DNA from: Megalonaias nervosa
Taxonomy: Eukaryota > Mollusca > Bivalvia > Unionida > Unionidae
DNA: 64,000 nucleotides
NCBI GenBank assembly: GCA_016617855.1
Contig: JAECUM010000800.1
Span: forward strand, 58,856 to 122,855
Direction of reading: 5' to 3'
Below, piece by piece: positions 1-12,235 of the stretch. The notes under the pieces are model-generated. The model searched no databases, had not been told where the DNA came from, and saw nothing but the letters and a program-made list of their open reading frames with translations. The translations under genes and the position numbers were made by a program. The stretch's first letter is position 1; each line of letters opens with the position of its first letter.

Positions 1-2735
1 ATATTACTGGACAACTTCAATGCTAGGGTGGGTGCCGACCATGACTCTTGCCCTTCCTGTCTTGGCAAGTTTGGCATTGGGAAGATGAATGAGAACGGGC
101 AGCGGCTCCTAGAGATGTGCTCGTACCATGACCTCAGCATCGCCAATTCATTCTTTCAGACAAAGCCATAGCACAAAGTGTCTTAGAGGCATCCCCAGTC
201 CAAACACTGGCACCAGCTGGACTTGAACATCACGAGACGGTTTGCCATGAAGGGTGTGCTTCTTACCTGTACCTTGCATAGCGCTGACTGCGACATCGAT
301 CACTCGCTGGAGTGCTGCCAAATGAAGTTTCAGCCAAAGAAGATTCACCACTCTAGGCAAGAGGGTAAACCATGCATTGATGTGAGCAAGATGTCATATC
401 CAGATAAGGAATTCACTTATGCCCTCTCCAAGGCGTTCGATTCAGAACCTCCCTACAGCAGTGCCAAAGAGAGACGGGATAACATCAGAGAGACCGTGTA
501 CAGCACAGCCACACGGATCTCTGGTAAGAAGCAGACAAAGAACAACGACTGGTTTGAGGCCAACTCCGCCACACTCATGCCAGCCATAGAAGAGCGTCAC
601 AGTGCCCACCTGGAATACAAGTGTTCCCCCTGCCAGAGGACGCTACAGGCATACAGGTCTACCAGAAGCAAAGTGCAGAGGTTAGTACGGCAGTGTGCCA
701 ATGAATATTGGCTTCAGCTCTGTCGGAGCATCCAGTAAGCAGTAGATATCGGAAACATCAGAGACATGTACGATGGCATAAAGAAAGCAATGGGTCCCAC
801 AAAGAAAGTGACAGCACCACTGAAGTCTGCCACAGGCGATACCATCCATGACAAGGGCAAGCAGATGGAGCATTGGGTGGAGTACTACTCTGAACTGTAC
901 TCCAGAGAGAACCACGTGACCAACGATGCCCTCAACGCCACTGAAAACCACCCTCTTATGGCTGAACTGGACAAGAAAACTACTGCAGCAGAACTAAAGA
1001 AGGCCTTAGAGAAACTGTCCTCTGGTAAAGCCCCAGAGAAGGATGGCATCAAAGCAGAAGTCATCAGTGCAGCAGCAATGTGCTGTTCACACACCTGCAC
1101 AACCTCCTCTGCCAGTACTGGGATGAAGGTGCAGTGCCTCAGGACAATATCGTAACCCTGTACAAGAACAAGGGTGACAGAAGTGACTGCAACAACTACA
1201 GGGGCATATCCCTTCTCAGCATCATGGGTAAAGTCTTCCCACGCGTCATCCTGAACAGACTGCAGATGATTGCTGACAGAGTGTATCCAGAGTCACAGTG
1301 CGGGTTCAGCGCAGAGAGGTCCACAATTGACATGATCTTCTCCATCAGGCAACTGCAGAAGAAGTGCCGAGAACAACACAGACCCCTCTTCCTGGCATTT
1401 ATAGACCTCACCAAGGCGTTTGATCTGGTCAGCAAAGACAGATTCTTCACAACCCTGGTGAAGACTGGATGCCCTCCAAAGCTGCTAAGCAATGGTCCAG
1501 TCCTTCCATGACGACATGAAAGGCACAGTGCAGTATGATGGCTCAACGTTCGACCCCTTCGACATCCGCAGCAGAGTGAAACAAGGCTGTGTCCTTGCCC
1601 CACGCTCTTCGGCTTCTTCCTTGCTGTCCTGCTCAAATACACCTTTGGGACATCCACAGAAGGGATATACCTGTACACGCAATCCGATGGCAGACTGTTC
1701 AACCTGGCACGACTGAAGGCAAAGAGTAAAGTGTGAGAAGCAACCATCAGGGACATGCTCTTTGTACACAATGTTGCTCTAGCCACTCACACAGAAGCTG
1801 AGCTACAGCACCTGATGGAATGCTTTGCTAAAGCATGCGATGAGTTCAGTTGACCATCAGCCTAAAGAAAACCAATGTGATGGCTCAGAACATGGATCCT
1901 CCCAGCATCATCATCAACAACCACGAACCAGAGGTAGTCAGTCAGTTCACATACCTCAGCTCTACCATCACCAACAACCTCTCGCTCGATGCTGAGCTGA
2001 ACAAGTGGATTGGAAAGGCATCAACAACTCTCTCCAGGTTGTCGCAGAAAGTGTGAAACAACAGCATGCTGACCCTGAACACTAAGATCTCCGTGTACCA
2101 TGCCTATGTGCTAAGCACTCTCTTGTACACCAGTGAAACCTGCGCCCTGTACGTCTCACAGGAGAAAAGACTGAGTGCCTTTCACATGCAATGCCTCTGA
2201 CGCATACTCGGGATCACCTGGAGCAATCGAGTGACAAACAATGAGGTGCTTGAATTTGCCAAGATTCCCAGCATGGTCACACTCCTCCGCCAACATAACC
2301 TCAGATGGCTGGGCCATGTACGTTGGATGGATGATGGACAGATCCCCAAAGACCTTCTTTATTTGAAGCTTGCCTCTGGCAAAAGATCGATCGGACGGCC
2401 ACATCTCCACTTCATTTCCACTTCAAGGATGTCTGCAAGTGCGACATGAAAGTCCTTGACATCGATGTCAACACCTGGGAAGAGCTTGCTCTAGACAGGT
2501 CCAGCTGGCAACATGCTCTGATCACCGGTCTGAAAGCCGGTGAGGACAAACTACACTTGCTCACCAATGAAAAGTGATCTCAGAGGAAGAAGAAGCAGCT
2601 CCAACCCACACCAGACTCAACCTTCAAGTGTAGCAAGTGCAGCAAGGACTGCCACTTCCATGTTGGGCTCCGTAGCCACAGCAGACTCTGCACAACCACC
2701 AACCGGGACATCTCTCCAGACTAACGGATGCGAAC
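1..2735 (+). pseudogene. Decayed non-LTR retrotransposon (LINE A), endonuclease-reverse transcriptase
   Basis: The piece starts inside an EEP (apurinic-type) endonuclease domain: the first codons read LDNFNARVGADHD, matching the usual GDFNARVG active-site block. A linker follows, then reverse-transcriptase blocks: SSGKAPEKDG (~1020), NNYRGISLLSIMGK (~1190), PESQCGFSAERST (~1290), FIDLTKAFDLVSKD (~1400), RVKQGCVLAP (~1575). The C-terminal half has a RWLGHVRWMDD block (~2305) and a CxxC/HxxxxxC zinc-finger-like end (~2625-2690). The reading frame changes at about 1080, 1490 and 1850, and stops lie at 736, 1153, 1509, 1714, 2054 and 2198, so it cannot make a working enzyme. The FADD catalytic block is degraded (about 1755-1790). 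The 5' end is outside the window. Same superfamily as the element at 7971-12072 but a distinct, older family. Confidence 0.88.
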
Positions 2736-2739
2736 ACAT

Positions 2740-3890
2740 ACACATGATCCCTGCATCTGTATGTATTCATTATCACCCATTTATCTGCATGTATGTACAA
2801 CCCTTGTATCTGAGTTTCATAACCTTTCACACAAGGGCTTATGGCTAGCATTGCTGACCATGAGGCTTCAGTTGACAAAAGTGGCAAGACAGGAACTTCT
2901 CACAAATCAGTAACTTTAAAAGTCAGTAACATTAAAGTTTTAGATGAATATAGAAAATGATACTGAAGATCAATGATATTCCAAACATGTACTATAAAAC
3001 TTCAAAATTGCTCACAATGATAAAACATGCCTTTGGCTTAAGCAGGCAAGGCAGAAAATCCTAGCATATCAGCATATGAATGTTAGAACTATAGTAATAT
3101 TATATCAAAGTGTCAGTTTCATGGAGCCAATGATGTTGTTAAATTGTGACATTAAAATCTTGAATGAGAAACTTCAACTTCATTTACTATATTGCTGATG
3201 CAGGTGTGACAAGCAAGACAGGTGTGACAGCAAGACTGCTACTTATAGCAATATCATGGCATAAACTTTAGATTGCAATTATATTATCAAATAGTTTTAC
3301 TTTGATGCAGCAGATATGTAAAAGCTATGGGACTTTCAAAAACTTCAATACAAAACTTAAACACTGTTGATTATAGTGCCATTACTGGAAAAGCTACAGC
3401 TATATTTCACCATGATTCAACAAAAAAGATATTACACAGTACATGACAAGCATTTTTTATATAAATATTTTACCATAGCTTATTCAGAAATAACAATGAA
3501 AATTTTGTTGTCCAGTGGGTTTCATTATATCCAGAGTTTCCTAACTTTTAAATGTCAGATAGACAAGTCACTCCATGGATTTATGTGGTATCAGACAGAA
3601 ACTAAATCTGGGATGGAGTCTTTAAGTTAAAGAAGAAACAAACCAAGTTAAATTTACATTTTTTTATTCTGGAGATCACTGAGTTGCAATTTTATGCATT
3701 TGTATTACTACAGTAGTAAAAAAGGATGGGAAGTAACTGAAACACATTTTCTTTGGAATACTCAATGCACATAACTGATGCAGGAATCTGAAAATCTGGA
3801 CTGATCAAAAAATTCTCATGCCTGGTATTTACGAGTCCAAATTCAAGTTTTGTTAAAATCTTTCCAAAATACACTTAAACAGTAGTGTAC
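2740..3890. other. Non-coding stretch, no feature recognised
   Basis: AT-rich sequence downstream of the decayed LINE. No open reading frame with protein-like composition and no tandem repeat was seen. It is probably intron of the minus-strand EGF gene or intergenic sequence. Confidence 0.5.
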
Positions 3891-4030
3891 CTGACATAGC
3901 TCCCCATAAAATCCATCTGGGCAAGAACAGATAGCTGACCCAGGTGTGTTGAAGCAAGTACCATTTCCACAACGTTTCATTCCAACACTGCACTCATCAA
4001 TATCCTGCTCACATCTACTACCATTGTATC
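3891..4030 (-). CDS. Exon encoding a calcium-binding-type EGF-like domain
   Basis: On the minus strand an AG acceptor (ATAG at 4031-4034) precedes an open stretch that reads ...CEQDIDECSVG, then C..GTCFNTPGSAICSCPDGFYG.LC, then a GTACAC donor at 3885-3890. The six-cysteine spacing, the DIDEC calcium-binding start and the aromatic-Gly turn (DGFYG) are those of a cbEGF domain of an extracellular or membrane receptor/matrix protein. It is the most 3' of four exons of one minus-strand gene seen here (others at 20527, 22128 and 24455). The acceptor falls in phase 1, as for the other exons. The donor chosen gives a 140-nt exon in phase 0, so an alternative donor a few bases further (about 3880) cannot be excluded. 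Confidence 0.8.
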
Positions 4031-4294
4031 CTATGTGAAAACAAACCAAAGATGCATCAATAAATAAACTATTAATACTGGCAGTTAGAAACTCTTTCAT
4101 TCCATACATGTATTCATATTCGGTTCACCTATGTGAAACAAACATGTGGAATAAATAAATCTCACATGAGAGAGAGAGAAAGGAGTGAGTAATGCAAATT
4201 TATACACGAGACAAAACTTAGTTATACTATTTCTAAATTCCTCTCACTTCTGTGCAAGCTTAGGTTTCTATATTTAATGTTCTTTCTTTGCCAA

Positions 4295-4640
4295 TGCATT
4301 AATCCAGTGTCTTGATGATGTAAGCATATATTCCAAGTTTGATCAAAATCAGATCAGAAATACAGCCTCCACTGTGGTAACAAGCTTAGCCAATCACATG
4401 GAAAGATCACCAATTAATATGCGTGGATTTTACTCATGATCAACCTCATCCAAGATCTTAATTGATTCAAGTACACACTCCAAGTTTGATCAAATTCTGA
4501 TCTGAAATGCAGCCTACAGAGTTGTAATAAGGATAGCCAATCAGGTGCAAGATCATCTCATTAACATGCATGGATCTTGCTAATTATTGATGTGGTCTGT
4601 GATTTTGACGATACAAGTCCATATGGATTCCAGAGTGCTA
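4295..4640. repeat. Short tandem repeat, ~147-bp unit, about 2.3 copies
   Basis: The block beginning TTCCAAGTTTGATCAAA (about 4331) recurs at about 4479 with the same downstream order (ATCTGAAATGCAGCC, AGCCAATCA, GATCATCTCATTAA), and a third partial start appears near 4612. The copies are clearly diverged. Confidence 0.75.
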
Positions 4641-4751
4641 ACAATTAAGGAATTGCTGATGGATGGACATGTGACACAAAAAAGGATACACAATGGATTC
4701 AGGGCAATGCCATAAGCTTCCATTACCTATGGCCAGCTCAGTTAATAGTAA

Positions 4752-4764
4752 GAATAATAATATC

Positions 4765-4819
<55 letters not shown>

Positions 4820-4820
4820 G
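4752..4820. repeat. (AAT)n microsatellite
   Basis: About 20 tandem AAT units. It produces spurious poly-Asn (plus) and poly-Leu (minus) reading frames. Confidence 0.97.
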
Positions 4821-4829
4821 TCCTTGTGC

Positions 4830-5680
4830 TATCACACTAAGACGGTTCTGCAATGGATGCATGGATCTACAGATGTACAGACTCGTGGACATAAAGCAGG
4901 AAAGCAATATGTCCCACTTCTGCTGTTGCAATGGTGACATACAAACTTTAATAGAATGAAAATATCTACAAATTATTTTAACAGGCTAAAAGAATCTTTC
5001 CAACAGTATACTATTATGTAAATTTAATACAAAACAAATGAAACAGAGAATTTAACACAAAACAAAAGAAACAGAGTGATATCTGTGAAATAGAAATGAA
5101 AATCAAAAATGCTGGTTCATATTTTTGTGAGCATTATTTTACTAAACTGTAGCTAATAAAATTTGTTGCATAAATCCAGCAATACAGGGTAAAATTAATA
5201 AAACAAAACTTGTAGGTAGTGCTTACGGATTTATGTTGCCAGTGATATTATCATAATATGATTTATTGCTACAACCAGTCTGTGATTTGTTTACTTATGA
5301 AAAAATAACCAACAATAATCTTAAAACAAAACTATCTCATGTACGAAATGTAGCAAATCAAATGATTGCCATTTGCCAAATTATGATCAAGGCAGGGGTA
5401 ATGTAAATTAACAATAAAAGGTTTACTTCGTTTCATTCTCATATTGTCTGCATGGAGTCTGAGACTTTTTTATACTGTACATTGTTAGTCTATTTGGACA
5501 TCAAGGTGAGCGTCAACTATATTTTTGTTTTGAGATGACAAAAAGGACAAAAGGACAATACACTCTCCACACATTTCTGCATGACCCAGATTCACAGCTT
5601 AAGACAGTAATGATATTATATCTATATGCAAAAGGAGATAACTCTGCACTGTACAAAATGACAGCCAATTACAATATTTC
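4830..5680. other. Non-coding stretch, no feature recognised
   Basis: AT-rich, with a short local repeat near 5030-5075 (AATTTAACACAAAACAAAxGAAACAGAG occurring in two adjacent forms). No gene is seen. Confidence 0.5.
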
Positions 5681-5689
5681 ACTCTGGCA

Positions 5690-5865
5690 TTTTCTTAAGA
5701 GGTTCGTGAGATAATAATTTTCTCAAAAAATCTAATAAACTAGTAATTATCAGACATGCAGCTTCCAAAATGTAACAATTAATGTTCACAGTGGGATTTG
5801 AACCTGGTTTTCTTGCACGATAGGTTGACATGCTAATACTGCAGCAAGTGACTGACAAGATGACA
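5690..5865 (-). mobile_element. Degenerate tRNA-derived SINE
   Basis: The minus strand contains an A-box-like stretch (CTTGCTGCAGTATTAGCATG, about 5829-5848) followed by a good B box (GGTTCAAATCCC, 5793-5804) at tRNA-like spacing, with unrelated sequence downstream. No cloverleaf is preserved, so this is a SINE head and not a tRNA gene. Confidence 0.6.
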
Positions 5866-6228
5866 GATGAAACTCTTTGGTCATTATGCAATCAGTATTT
5901 ATTGAAAAAAGTTAAAGAATAAAATTGATAATTTTCTCCAGTGAATTATCTAATTATTTCATGTGAAAATTGCCACAATGCATGGACTAGCATAAAATAA
6001 ATTGCTACAATTTGTCATCTATAATATTTCTGAACATTTTAATACTGAAAAGTCAGGTTGTACTATTATATGACATGTTATTTCTAGGTTACAAAACAAA
6101 TCTGTATTTTGGTTCTAATGCTATTTCTATTACGTAAATTTGTTTTTAACAAGTGTTACAGAAGCAAAATGTACTTCAATTGTCACACATAAGTAAAGTT
6201 CACAAAGTCAAACAACCCAATTCCTTTT

Positions 6229-6616
6229 GTGTTACGTGTAGGCTCGTACAAATGTAACAGAAGAAAAGAGTGAAACAAGCTTTGTATATTTAACAAAATA
6301 ATTTATTTCCCTAGAAAACAATGTAAAAATTGGTAAATAGGACTTACGGTTTGTGAATATAATCCAAACTTTGATCCTAAGAATGAAAAGCACAAGTCCT
6401 ATCACTAAATAGTTCTATTAGAATCCAGATTTGAATCTCGACGACATAAAAATATGGAAGGCGATGACGTCAGATGTGGTCCATGTACGAATATCAACAA
6501 TTCCTCAATTGAATCACAGGTTTTGTTTCCGAATAATTCCAGAATAAATTTCCATGAATATCTTTCAGAATTTTTTATAAAAAAGTCAACTTGTTGAGTT
6601 TCCAGGAGAATAAATT
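6229..6616 (+). repeat. Interspersed repeat, inverted partner of 18645-19033
   Basis: The order GTTACGTGTA, AACAAGCTTTGTA, AATAATTTATTTCCCTAG, GTTTGTGAATATAATCC, AGTCCTATCACTAAA, GATTTGAATCTCG, ATATGGAAGGCGATGAC is shared, in reverse orientation, with 18645-19033. Its middle carries a Pol III B-box-like motif, suggesting a SINE or a composite containing one. The pair brackets about 12 kb, including both segmental duplications. Confidence 0.75.
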
Positions 6617-6619
6617 ATT

Positions 6620-7225
6620 AAATCCAAAAATCAGATGAATAACAAACAATCTGGCAACAAATAAAAAAAAAACAAAACCTTGTTCCATCAAGATGTTAAA
6701 ATGACTGGCAGAAAATATTAAGAATGCGTATTTAAACCCCACAAACATCATTTCAAGTCTCGCGAGATGGGTCATGTGGTCTCTTACTACAAGAATTCTA
6801 TCACGTACACCAGTGTAGCCCCACTTAAGAACCAATAATAAAGAAATGTTGTTTACACATAGTGATCACGCAATCAAAGTATGGCCCTGATACTAACCAA
6901 TCATTTTAACTGCCTGTTTACAAACTTCCCAACCTAAGGCGAACTAGGTTAACTAAAAATAATTCTCATGTAACACGTTTTACGTCTTAGATAAACAACA
7001 TTTACTAAAAGAAAATATCGAATTACTGAAAAAGAATTTCGAATCCTTTCAATAATCATTACAATAAAATGTTATGAAACAAAAAATAAAATAAAAAAAA
7101 AGAATTTTAAAACTAACACAAGCAATTTAATTACATATACGTAACATTATGTTATAGGTAAATCTAAGAGATTCCAGAAGCATGTTGACGAACAGAAGTT
7201 ATTACACATCACTGTCTTGAATGAG
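6620..7225. other. Non-coding stretch, no feature recognised
   Basis: AT-rich intronic or intergenic sequence without a protein-like frame or tandem repeat. Confidence 0.5.
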
Positions 7226-7229
7226 AATT

Positions 7230-7640
7230 TTTAATGAATCAGATGTGTTCAATGGCAAGTTTAACTAATAGCCAAAAGCTGACCTGTCATCACTTCAGCA
7301 TGAATAATGTGCATTTCCAGTCAGACACTGCTTTACAGAATGAGGACAGAGGCTTATTTATTTGTATCTATTATTTCAGCCCATTCCTTGTAGGACTTTT
7401 GCACTCAACGTGTCTTTATTTGTCAGTCCTACCACCATGTGCGACAGAAAAATCCAATTCACACACACCACAGTGAACATAATGTACTCCTGCATTAGAC
7501 TGTTTATAAATGGCCAAAATATCTGTACAAGTTTTTAGAAACTTCTGGCTAGCACCCAATTTTTTTACTTCTTCCATTTTCTTTTTACATAATGCTGGCC
7601 TGCCATTTTCAAATTCAACAGCCAATTGCTCCCCTCAATG
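7230..7640 (-). pseudogene. hAT-like transposase relic with BED-type zinc finger
   Basis: Reading the minus strand from about 7625, a frame contains the BED-like block CGVCELDFSVAHGGR followed, one frame away, by HVECKSHKEWAEI and then (third segment) AEVMTGQLLAI. This cysteine pair, AHGGR signature and AEVM block match the N-terminus of hAT/ZBED-type transposase relatives widespread in invertebrates. At least two frameshifts and several stops break it, and the catalytic part is missing. It lies just upstream of the duplicated block that starts at 7768. Confidence 0.6.
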
Positions 7641-7959
7641 CCTACAGATGGTTCTGCAAGAACCATTGAATAACCACTTCTTTGACACTGAACAAATAAT
7701 TTTTTAATGAAAAGAAATTTAATAAGTGGAATATGGCCAAATGCAGAGAATTCTTAGAGGTAAACTGCCTGTCTTTATTATTATTTGCTGTGATAATCAC
7801 AGTAAAATATCTATTTAACTGACCAATTCTTTTCAGGTTAATTTTATCTATGAAATTGACTGTATAAAGGACAATAATAAGTACATGCTCGTTTATACTG
7901 CTGATTTGTTGTTATCAAGCTTTAACACCCATACTGGTCAGATGTATTTATTACAGCTG

Positions 7960-7970
7960 TATTACCTATG
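7960..7970. repeat. Target-site duplication of LINE B, left
   Basis: TATTACCTATG, repeated at 12073-12083 on the other side of the element. The junction sequence is recognisable from the related unoccupied site near 19220. Confidence 0.85.
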
Positions 7971-8656
7971 GTATGTGTATTGGGTGTTCAGGGAGGGGTA
8001 GCACCTCTGGCGGGGTAGCAGTCGTACTCCCATGGGGTAGCTAGTCCACCTTTGGTCCCCACCTGTCACTCAACTCTCACCTGTGGCTCCCAGTAGCTGT
8101 AGCATGCGCAGCGGCCACACCACGGGCAACGGCTTCGACTGGCCGGCTAAACCAGGTTGAGGGTAGCCGTCGGGTCTTAAACCCTCGGTGATCTAGGTTT
8201 GTCTACCTAAGCATGTGAAGACTGGACCCGGCGGACTGCGCGGAGGAACCACCAGCTGGTCAACGGGCAGAAAGGCGGTTACAGCAAGCGACGTGGAACG
8301 CGACTAGGGCACAGTGAGACACCATTAGACACTGCTGGCCATCCACTGCATCCCCCCTATCTCCAGCCGTCTCGACTCTGTCTTGCCACTGGACCCAGAT
8401 ATGTGGAGACGAGAGAGTGAGGTCGACGAGTGCGCAACTCCTCCTCACTGAAATCCAATTCTCACGCGCAAGTCATGACTTCACCAGATCATTATCCCAT
8501 TCCATCATCCTGCAAGTCCTGCGGCGACGGGGAAGTGGCGAAGCGGCAGGTGTGGATTCACTGGCAGCCGTAGTAACAACCCTGCACGCAGGCGGCTCAG
8601 GCTATAGGGTCGTCTTCCTATGACCGAAGTAGCATGGGAGTTCGGCAGCCACCTGA
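7971..8656 (+). other. 5' leader of LINE B
   Basis: GC-rich leader without a long frame. The octamer GGGGTAGC recurs at 7995, 8012 and 8034, and stem-forming GC blocks follow (8110-8240). It presumably carries the internal promoter of the retrotransposon. A ribozyme fold is possible but was not established. Confidence 0.55.
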
Positions 8657-11600
8657 GCGTCCGAGCAGCCCTCTTCAGGACTACACTGCTCGCCTCCACA
8701 GCAAGAGGAAGTGACTAGAAAAGGTGTCCTAAACATTGTCTACTTCATCTTACCCTGGCCAGCTTACCGCGGCTGGCGGGGATCCCACTCCAGCGGTAAG
8801 AAAACAAAGAAACAGATCAAGGTGACAACTCTCACCTTAGGCGCATGGAACGTGCGCACACTCATGGATCGTGCCGGGACTGAAAGGCCTGAAAGACGGA
8901 CTGCTTTGATTGCCAGAGAGCTGAACAGGTACAAAGTCCAGATCGCAGCACTCAGCGAGACCCGATTTGCCGACGAAGGTCAACTGTCAGAGGTAAATGC
9001 AGGCTACACCTTCTTTTGGATTGGACGCAGCGTGGAAGAACGTCGCGAGGCTGGAGTTGGGTTTGCCATCAAGTCCAACCTGGTCAACAAGACAGTCGGC
9101 CCACCTAAAGGCATCAACGATCGTCTGATGACCGTTCGACTTCCGCTCCCAAGAAAGCGATATGCCACACTAGTCAGCGCCTACGCCCCAACACTGACAA
9201 ACCCTGATGAGATCAAGGACAAGTTCTATGATGATTTGAGATCCACTATTGCTGCCGTGCCCAGAACAGATAAACTCATCATCCTTGGTGACTTTAACGC
9301 CCGGGTTGGCGCAGATCACACCTCATGGGAAGGAGTGCTGGGAAAAAATGGGATTGGCAGCTGTAACAGCAATGGCCTCCTACTGCTAGAAACTTGTGCA
9401 GCGCACGAACTGCTCATCACTAACTCTGTCTTCCGCCTACCACTTCGCAACAAGACGTCATGGATGCACCCACGCTCCAAGCACTGGCATCTGCTCGACT
9501 ACGTCATAGTGCGACTGAAAGACAGGCAGGACGTCAGAGTGACGAAGGCTATGTGTGGAGCCGAGTGCTGGACTGACCATAGGCTGATCATCTCCAAACT
9601 TAACATCAGGATACAGCCTCCTAGACGTCCTCAAGGAAGCAAGACGCTGAAGCGACTGAACGTCTCCAAGCTGAAAAACGATTCAGTGAAGCAGTCCCTT
9701 GCAGACGAACTAGACAACAAGCTAGAAGCCATCACTCTAGGCTCGCATGATGTAGAGTCTGATTGGGCGTCCCTTCGGGATGTTGTCTACTCCACCACCG
9801 CCGATGTGGTAGGCCCTACTACGCGCAAGCACCAGGACTGGTTCGATGATAACGATGATCGCATTCAAGAACTGCTCGACGAAAAACACCGCACACACAG
9901 AGCGCTGCTAAATGACCCGAACTCCACATCTAAGAAAGCTGCATTCGCCAGTATCAGAAGAACAGTGCAGAGAGAGCTCCGACAGATGCAGGACACATGG
10001 CTGAGCAAGAAGGCGGACGAGATCCAGTCGTATGCAGACCGCAATGACATGAAGAGGTTCTACGAGGCGCTCAAGACAATCTACGGTCCCACTAAATCAG
10101 GATCTTCCCCCCTCCTCAGTGCAGATGGGAACACGCTGATCACTGATAAGGAAGAGATTCTCAAGCGCTGGGCAGAACACTTCGACAGTGTCCTCAACCG
10201 TCCTTCCTCCATCAACGCTGAAGCCATCGCTCGCCTGCCCCAGGTCCTAACCAACGCTTCCCTCTCGGACTCGCCAAGTTTCACAGAAGTAGAGAAGGCA
10301 ATTAAAAGTCTATCCAGTGGCAAAGCCCCGGGTTCTGACTCCATCCCAGCGGAAGTCTACGCAGCTGGTAGTCCCCGACTGACGCAGAAGCTTACTGACC
10401 TCTTCCAGTCTGTGTGGAACCAGGAGAAGATTCCACAGGAGTTCAAAGACGCCTCTATTGTCCACCTCTACAAGCGGAAGGGGAACCGTCAAGCATGCGA
10501 CAACCACCGTGGCATCTCCCTATTATCCATCGCAGGGAAAATACTGGCCAGAATTCTGCTAAATCGACTGACCGTCCACTTGGAGCAAGGCTTGCTACCA
10601 GAGAGTCAGTGCGGCTTCAGGCAGGATCGGGGCACCGTGGACATGATCTTCGCAACCAGGCAACTCCAGGAGAAATGCCAAGAGCAGAACGTCAGCCTCT
10701 ACACCACTTTTGTGGACCTCACAAAGGCTTTTGACACTGTGAGTCGTGAAGGTCTGTGAAGGATCATGGCAAAGTTCGGATGCCCTGAGAAGTTCATCAC
10801 CATGGTCAGACTGTTCCACGATGGCATGCTCGCCAGAGTACAGGATGATGGAGAGTTCTCCCTGCCCTTTCCAGTGACAAACGGTGTCAAGCAGGGCTGT
10901 GTTCTTGCCCCGACCCTGTTCAGCATGATGTTCACAGCGATGCTGACCGATGCTTTCCGTGAGGGTGACATTGGCATCGACATCCGGTTCAGGACTGATG
11001 GGAACATCTTCAACCTGAGAAGACTGCAGGCTAAGACCAAAGTCCAGGAAGACACCATCCGCGACTTCCTCTTTGCTGACGACTGCGCTTTGAATGCTGG
11101 TACTCAGTCTGACATGCAAGAAAGTATGGATCGGTTCTCCAAAGCCTGCACAGACTTCGGACTCACAATAAGTACGAAGAAGACCGAAATCATGTACCAG
11201 CCTGCACCCTCAGTGCCCTACACCGAACCCAGCATTACCGTCAATGGACAGAAGCTCGCTGTTGCTGACAAGTTCATCTACCTTGGCAGCACCCTGTCGC
11301 GCACAATCTCCATCGATGAAGAGGTCACTCTCAGGATTGCTCGTGCAAGTGCAGCCTTCGGCAGACTTCACAATACTGTGTGGAACAGAAGAGGAATCAG
11401 CCTGCCAACCAAGCTCAAGGTGTACCGCGCAGTAGTACTGCCCTCCCTCTTGTACGCCTGTGAGACATGGACGGTGTACAGTTGCCATGCAAAACAGCTG
11501 AACTCCGTCCACATGCGCTGCCTCAGAAAACTGCTCCACATCAAATGGCAGGACAAGACTCCTGACACAGAAGTCCTCCAAAGAGCAGAGATGACAAGCG

Positions 11601-12034
11601 TCCATGCCATGCTCAGAAGGTCACAACTCTGCTGGGCTGGTCATGTCTGCCGTATGCCTGATGAGCGCCTCCCAAAGAGACTGTTCTATGGGGAACTCAC
11701 TGAAGGCAAGCGTTCCCGAGGAGGCCAAAAGAAACGGTTCAAGGACACGCTCAAAGCCTCCATGAAGTCCTGTGGCATTAACCCAGACAGCTGGGAGCAG
11801 CTTGCCGAAGACCGCGCTGCCTGGCGTCACCAGATCAACTCAGGCACAGCTGCATTTGAAGAGCACCGGATCAACGAGGCCAAGCAGAAACGCCAGCAGA
11901 GGAAGAGCAGAGCCAGCGCCGACCTTCAGTCCATCCAGCCCCCGGCAATTCCCTGTCCTCATTGCCGTAGACTCTTTAGAGCACAGATTGGCCTCACCAG
12001 CCATCTGCGCACTCACAGACCAGCCCAGATCTGA
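8657..12034 (+). pseudogene. LINE B ORF: endonuclease-reverse transcriptase with one internal stop
   Basis: One frame runs from 8657 to 12034 with a single TGA at 10757-10759, leaving halves of about 700 and 425 residues. EEP endonuclease: WNVRTL (~8848), SETRF (~8956), GDFNARVG (~9288), a WHLLDYV block (~9486) and TDHRL (~9573). Reverse transcriptase: SSGKAPGSDSIP (~10315), NHRGISLLSIAGK (~10502), PESQCGFRQDRGT (~10600), DLTKAFDTVS (~10717), VKQGCVLAP (~10886) and catalytic FADD (~11071). C-terminus: CxxC-x12-HxxxH zinc finger (~11953-12016). The stop sits just after motif DLTKAFD, in the palm, at a position where a Trp codon (one base away) is usual. No ATG precedes the endonuclease in this frame (the frame opens after a TGA at 8654), so the natural start is unresolved. 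Confidence 0.92.
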
Positions 12035-12072
12035 AGTCATGGTCGTCTTCGAGACCGAAGGACGAACATCAT

Positions 12073-12083
12073 TATTACCTATG
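12073..12083. repeat. Target-site duplication of LINE B, right
   Basis: TATTACCTATG, identical to 7960-7970, followed immediately by the truncated SINE body (ACTGAAAAGGCA). Confidence 0.85.
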
Positions 12084-12235
12084 ACTGAAAAGGCACAAGT
12101 TTAATTCCTACCATCGGACCAGCCTGGGTCAGCTGCTGTGGTGTATCTTTTGACAAAACACATTGCTCCAATTGCGCTGAATAACCTACTTGTGTTACTG
12201 TGCCATAAAACACCAAACCAAACCAAAGCCGTTAA
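12084..12235 (+). mobile_element. 5'-truncated tRNA-derived SINE
   Basis: Body and tail of the SINE seen complete at 19239-19420: ACCAGCCTGGGTCAG, CTCCAATTGCGCT, AACCTACTTGTGTTACTG and the ACCAAACCAAACC tail. The A-box head is absent here and the LINE B duplication abuts the break. Confidence 0.75.

Larger units (their letters stand above)
7971..12072 (+). mobile_element. Nearly intact LINE (LINE B), EEP endonuclease + RT + zinc finger
   Basis: A 4.1-kb non-LTR retrotransposon bounded by an 11-bp direct repeat. It has a GC-rich 5' leader, one long coding frame and a short 3' UTR ending ACGAACATCAT. The paralogous locus at ~19220 lacks it, which proves insertion after the segmental duplication. 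The family is the one often annotated in marine invertebrates as craniofacial-development-protein-2-like or endonuclease-reverse transcriptase. I do not assign a clade. The base composition (GC-rich) is unlike the AT-rich surroundings. Confidence 0.93.

Noticed and set aside
4638..4959. Reading frames with poly-Asn and poly-Leu tracts
   Set aside because: They are translations of the (AAT)n microsatellite on each strand.
5793..5848. tRNA gene suggested by A and B boxes (also at 19249 and 21660)
   Set aside because: No cloverleaf pairing, unrelated 3' bodies and family tails; these are SINE heads.
8110..8260. Self-cleaving ribozyme in the LINE leader
   Set aside because: GC-rich stems are present but I could not establish the required double-pseudoknot pairing by eye.
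11210..12040. Minus-strand frames inside LINE B
   Set aside because: They are shadows of the plus-strand reverse-transcriptase frame and lack any motif.
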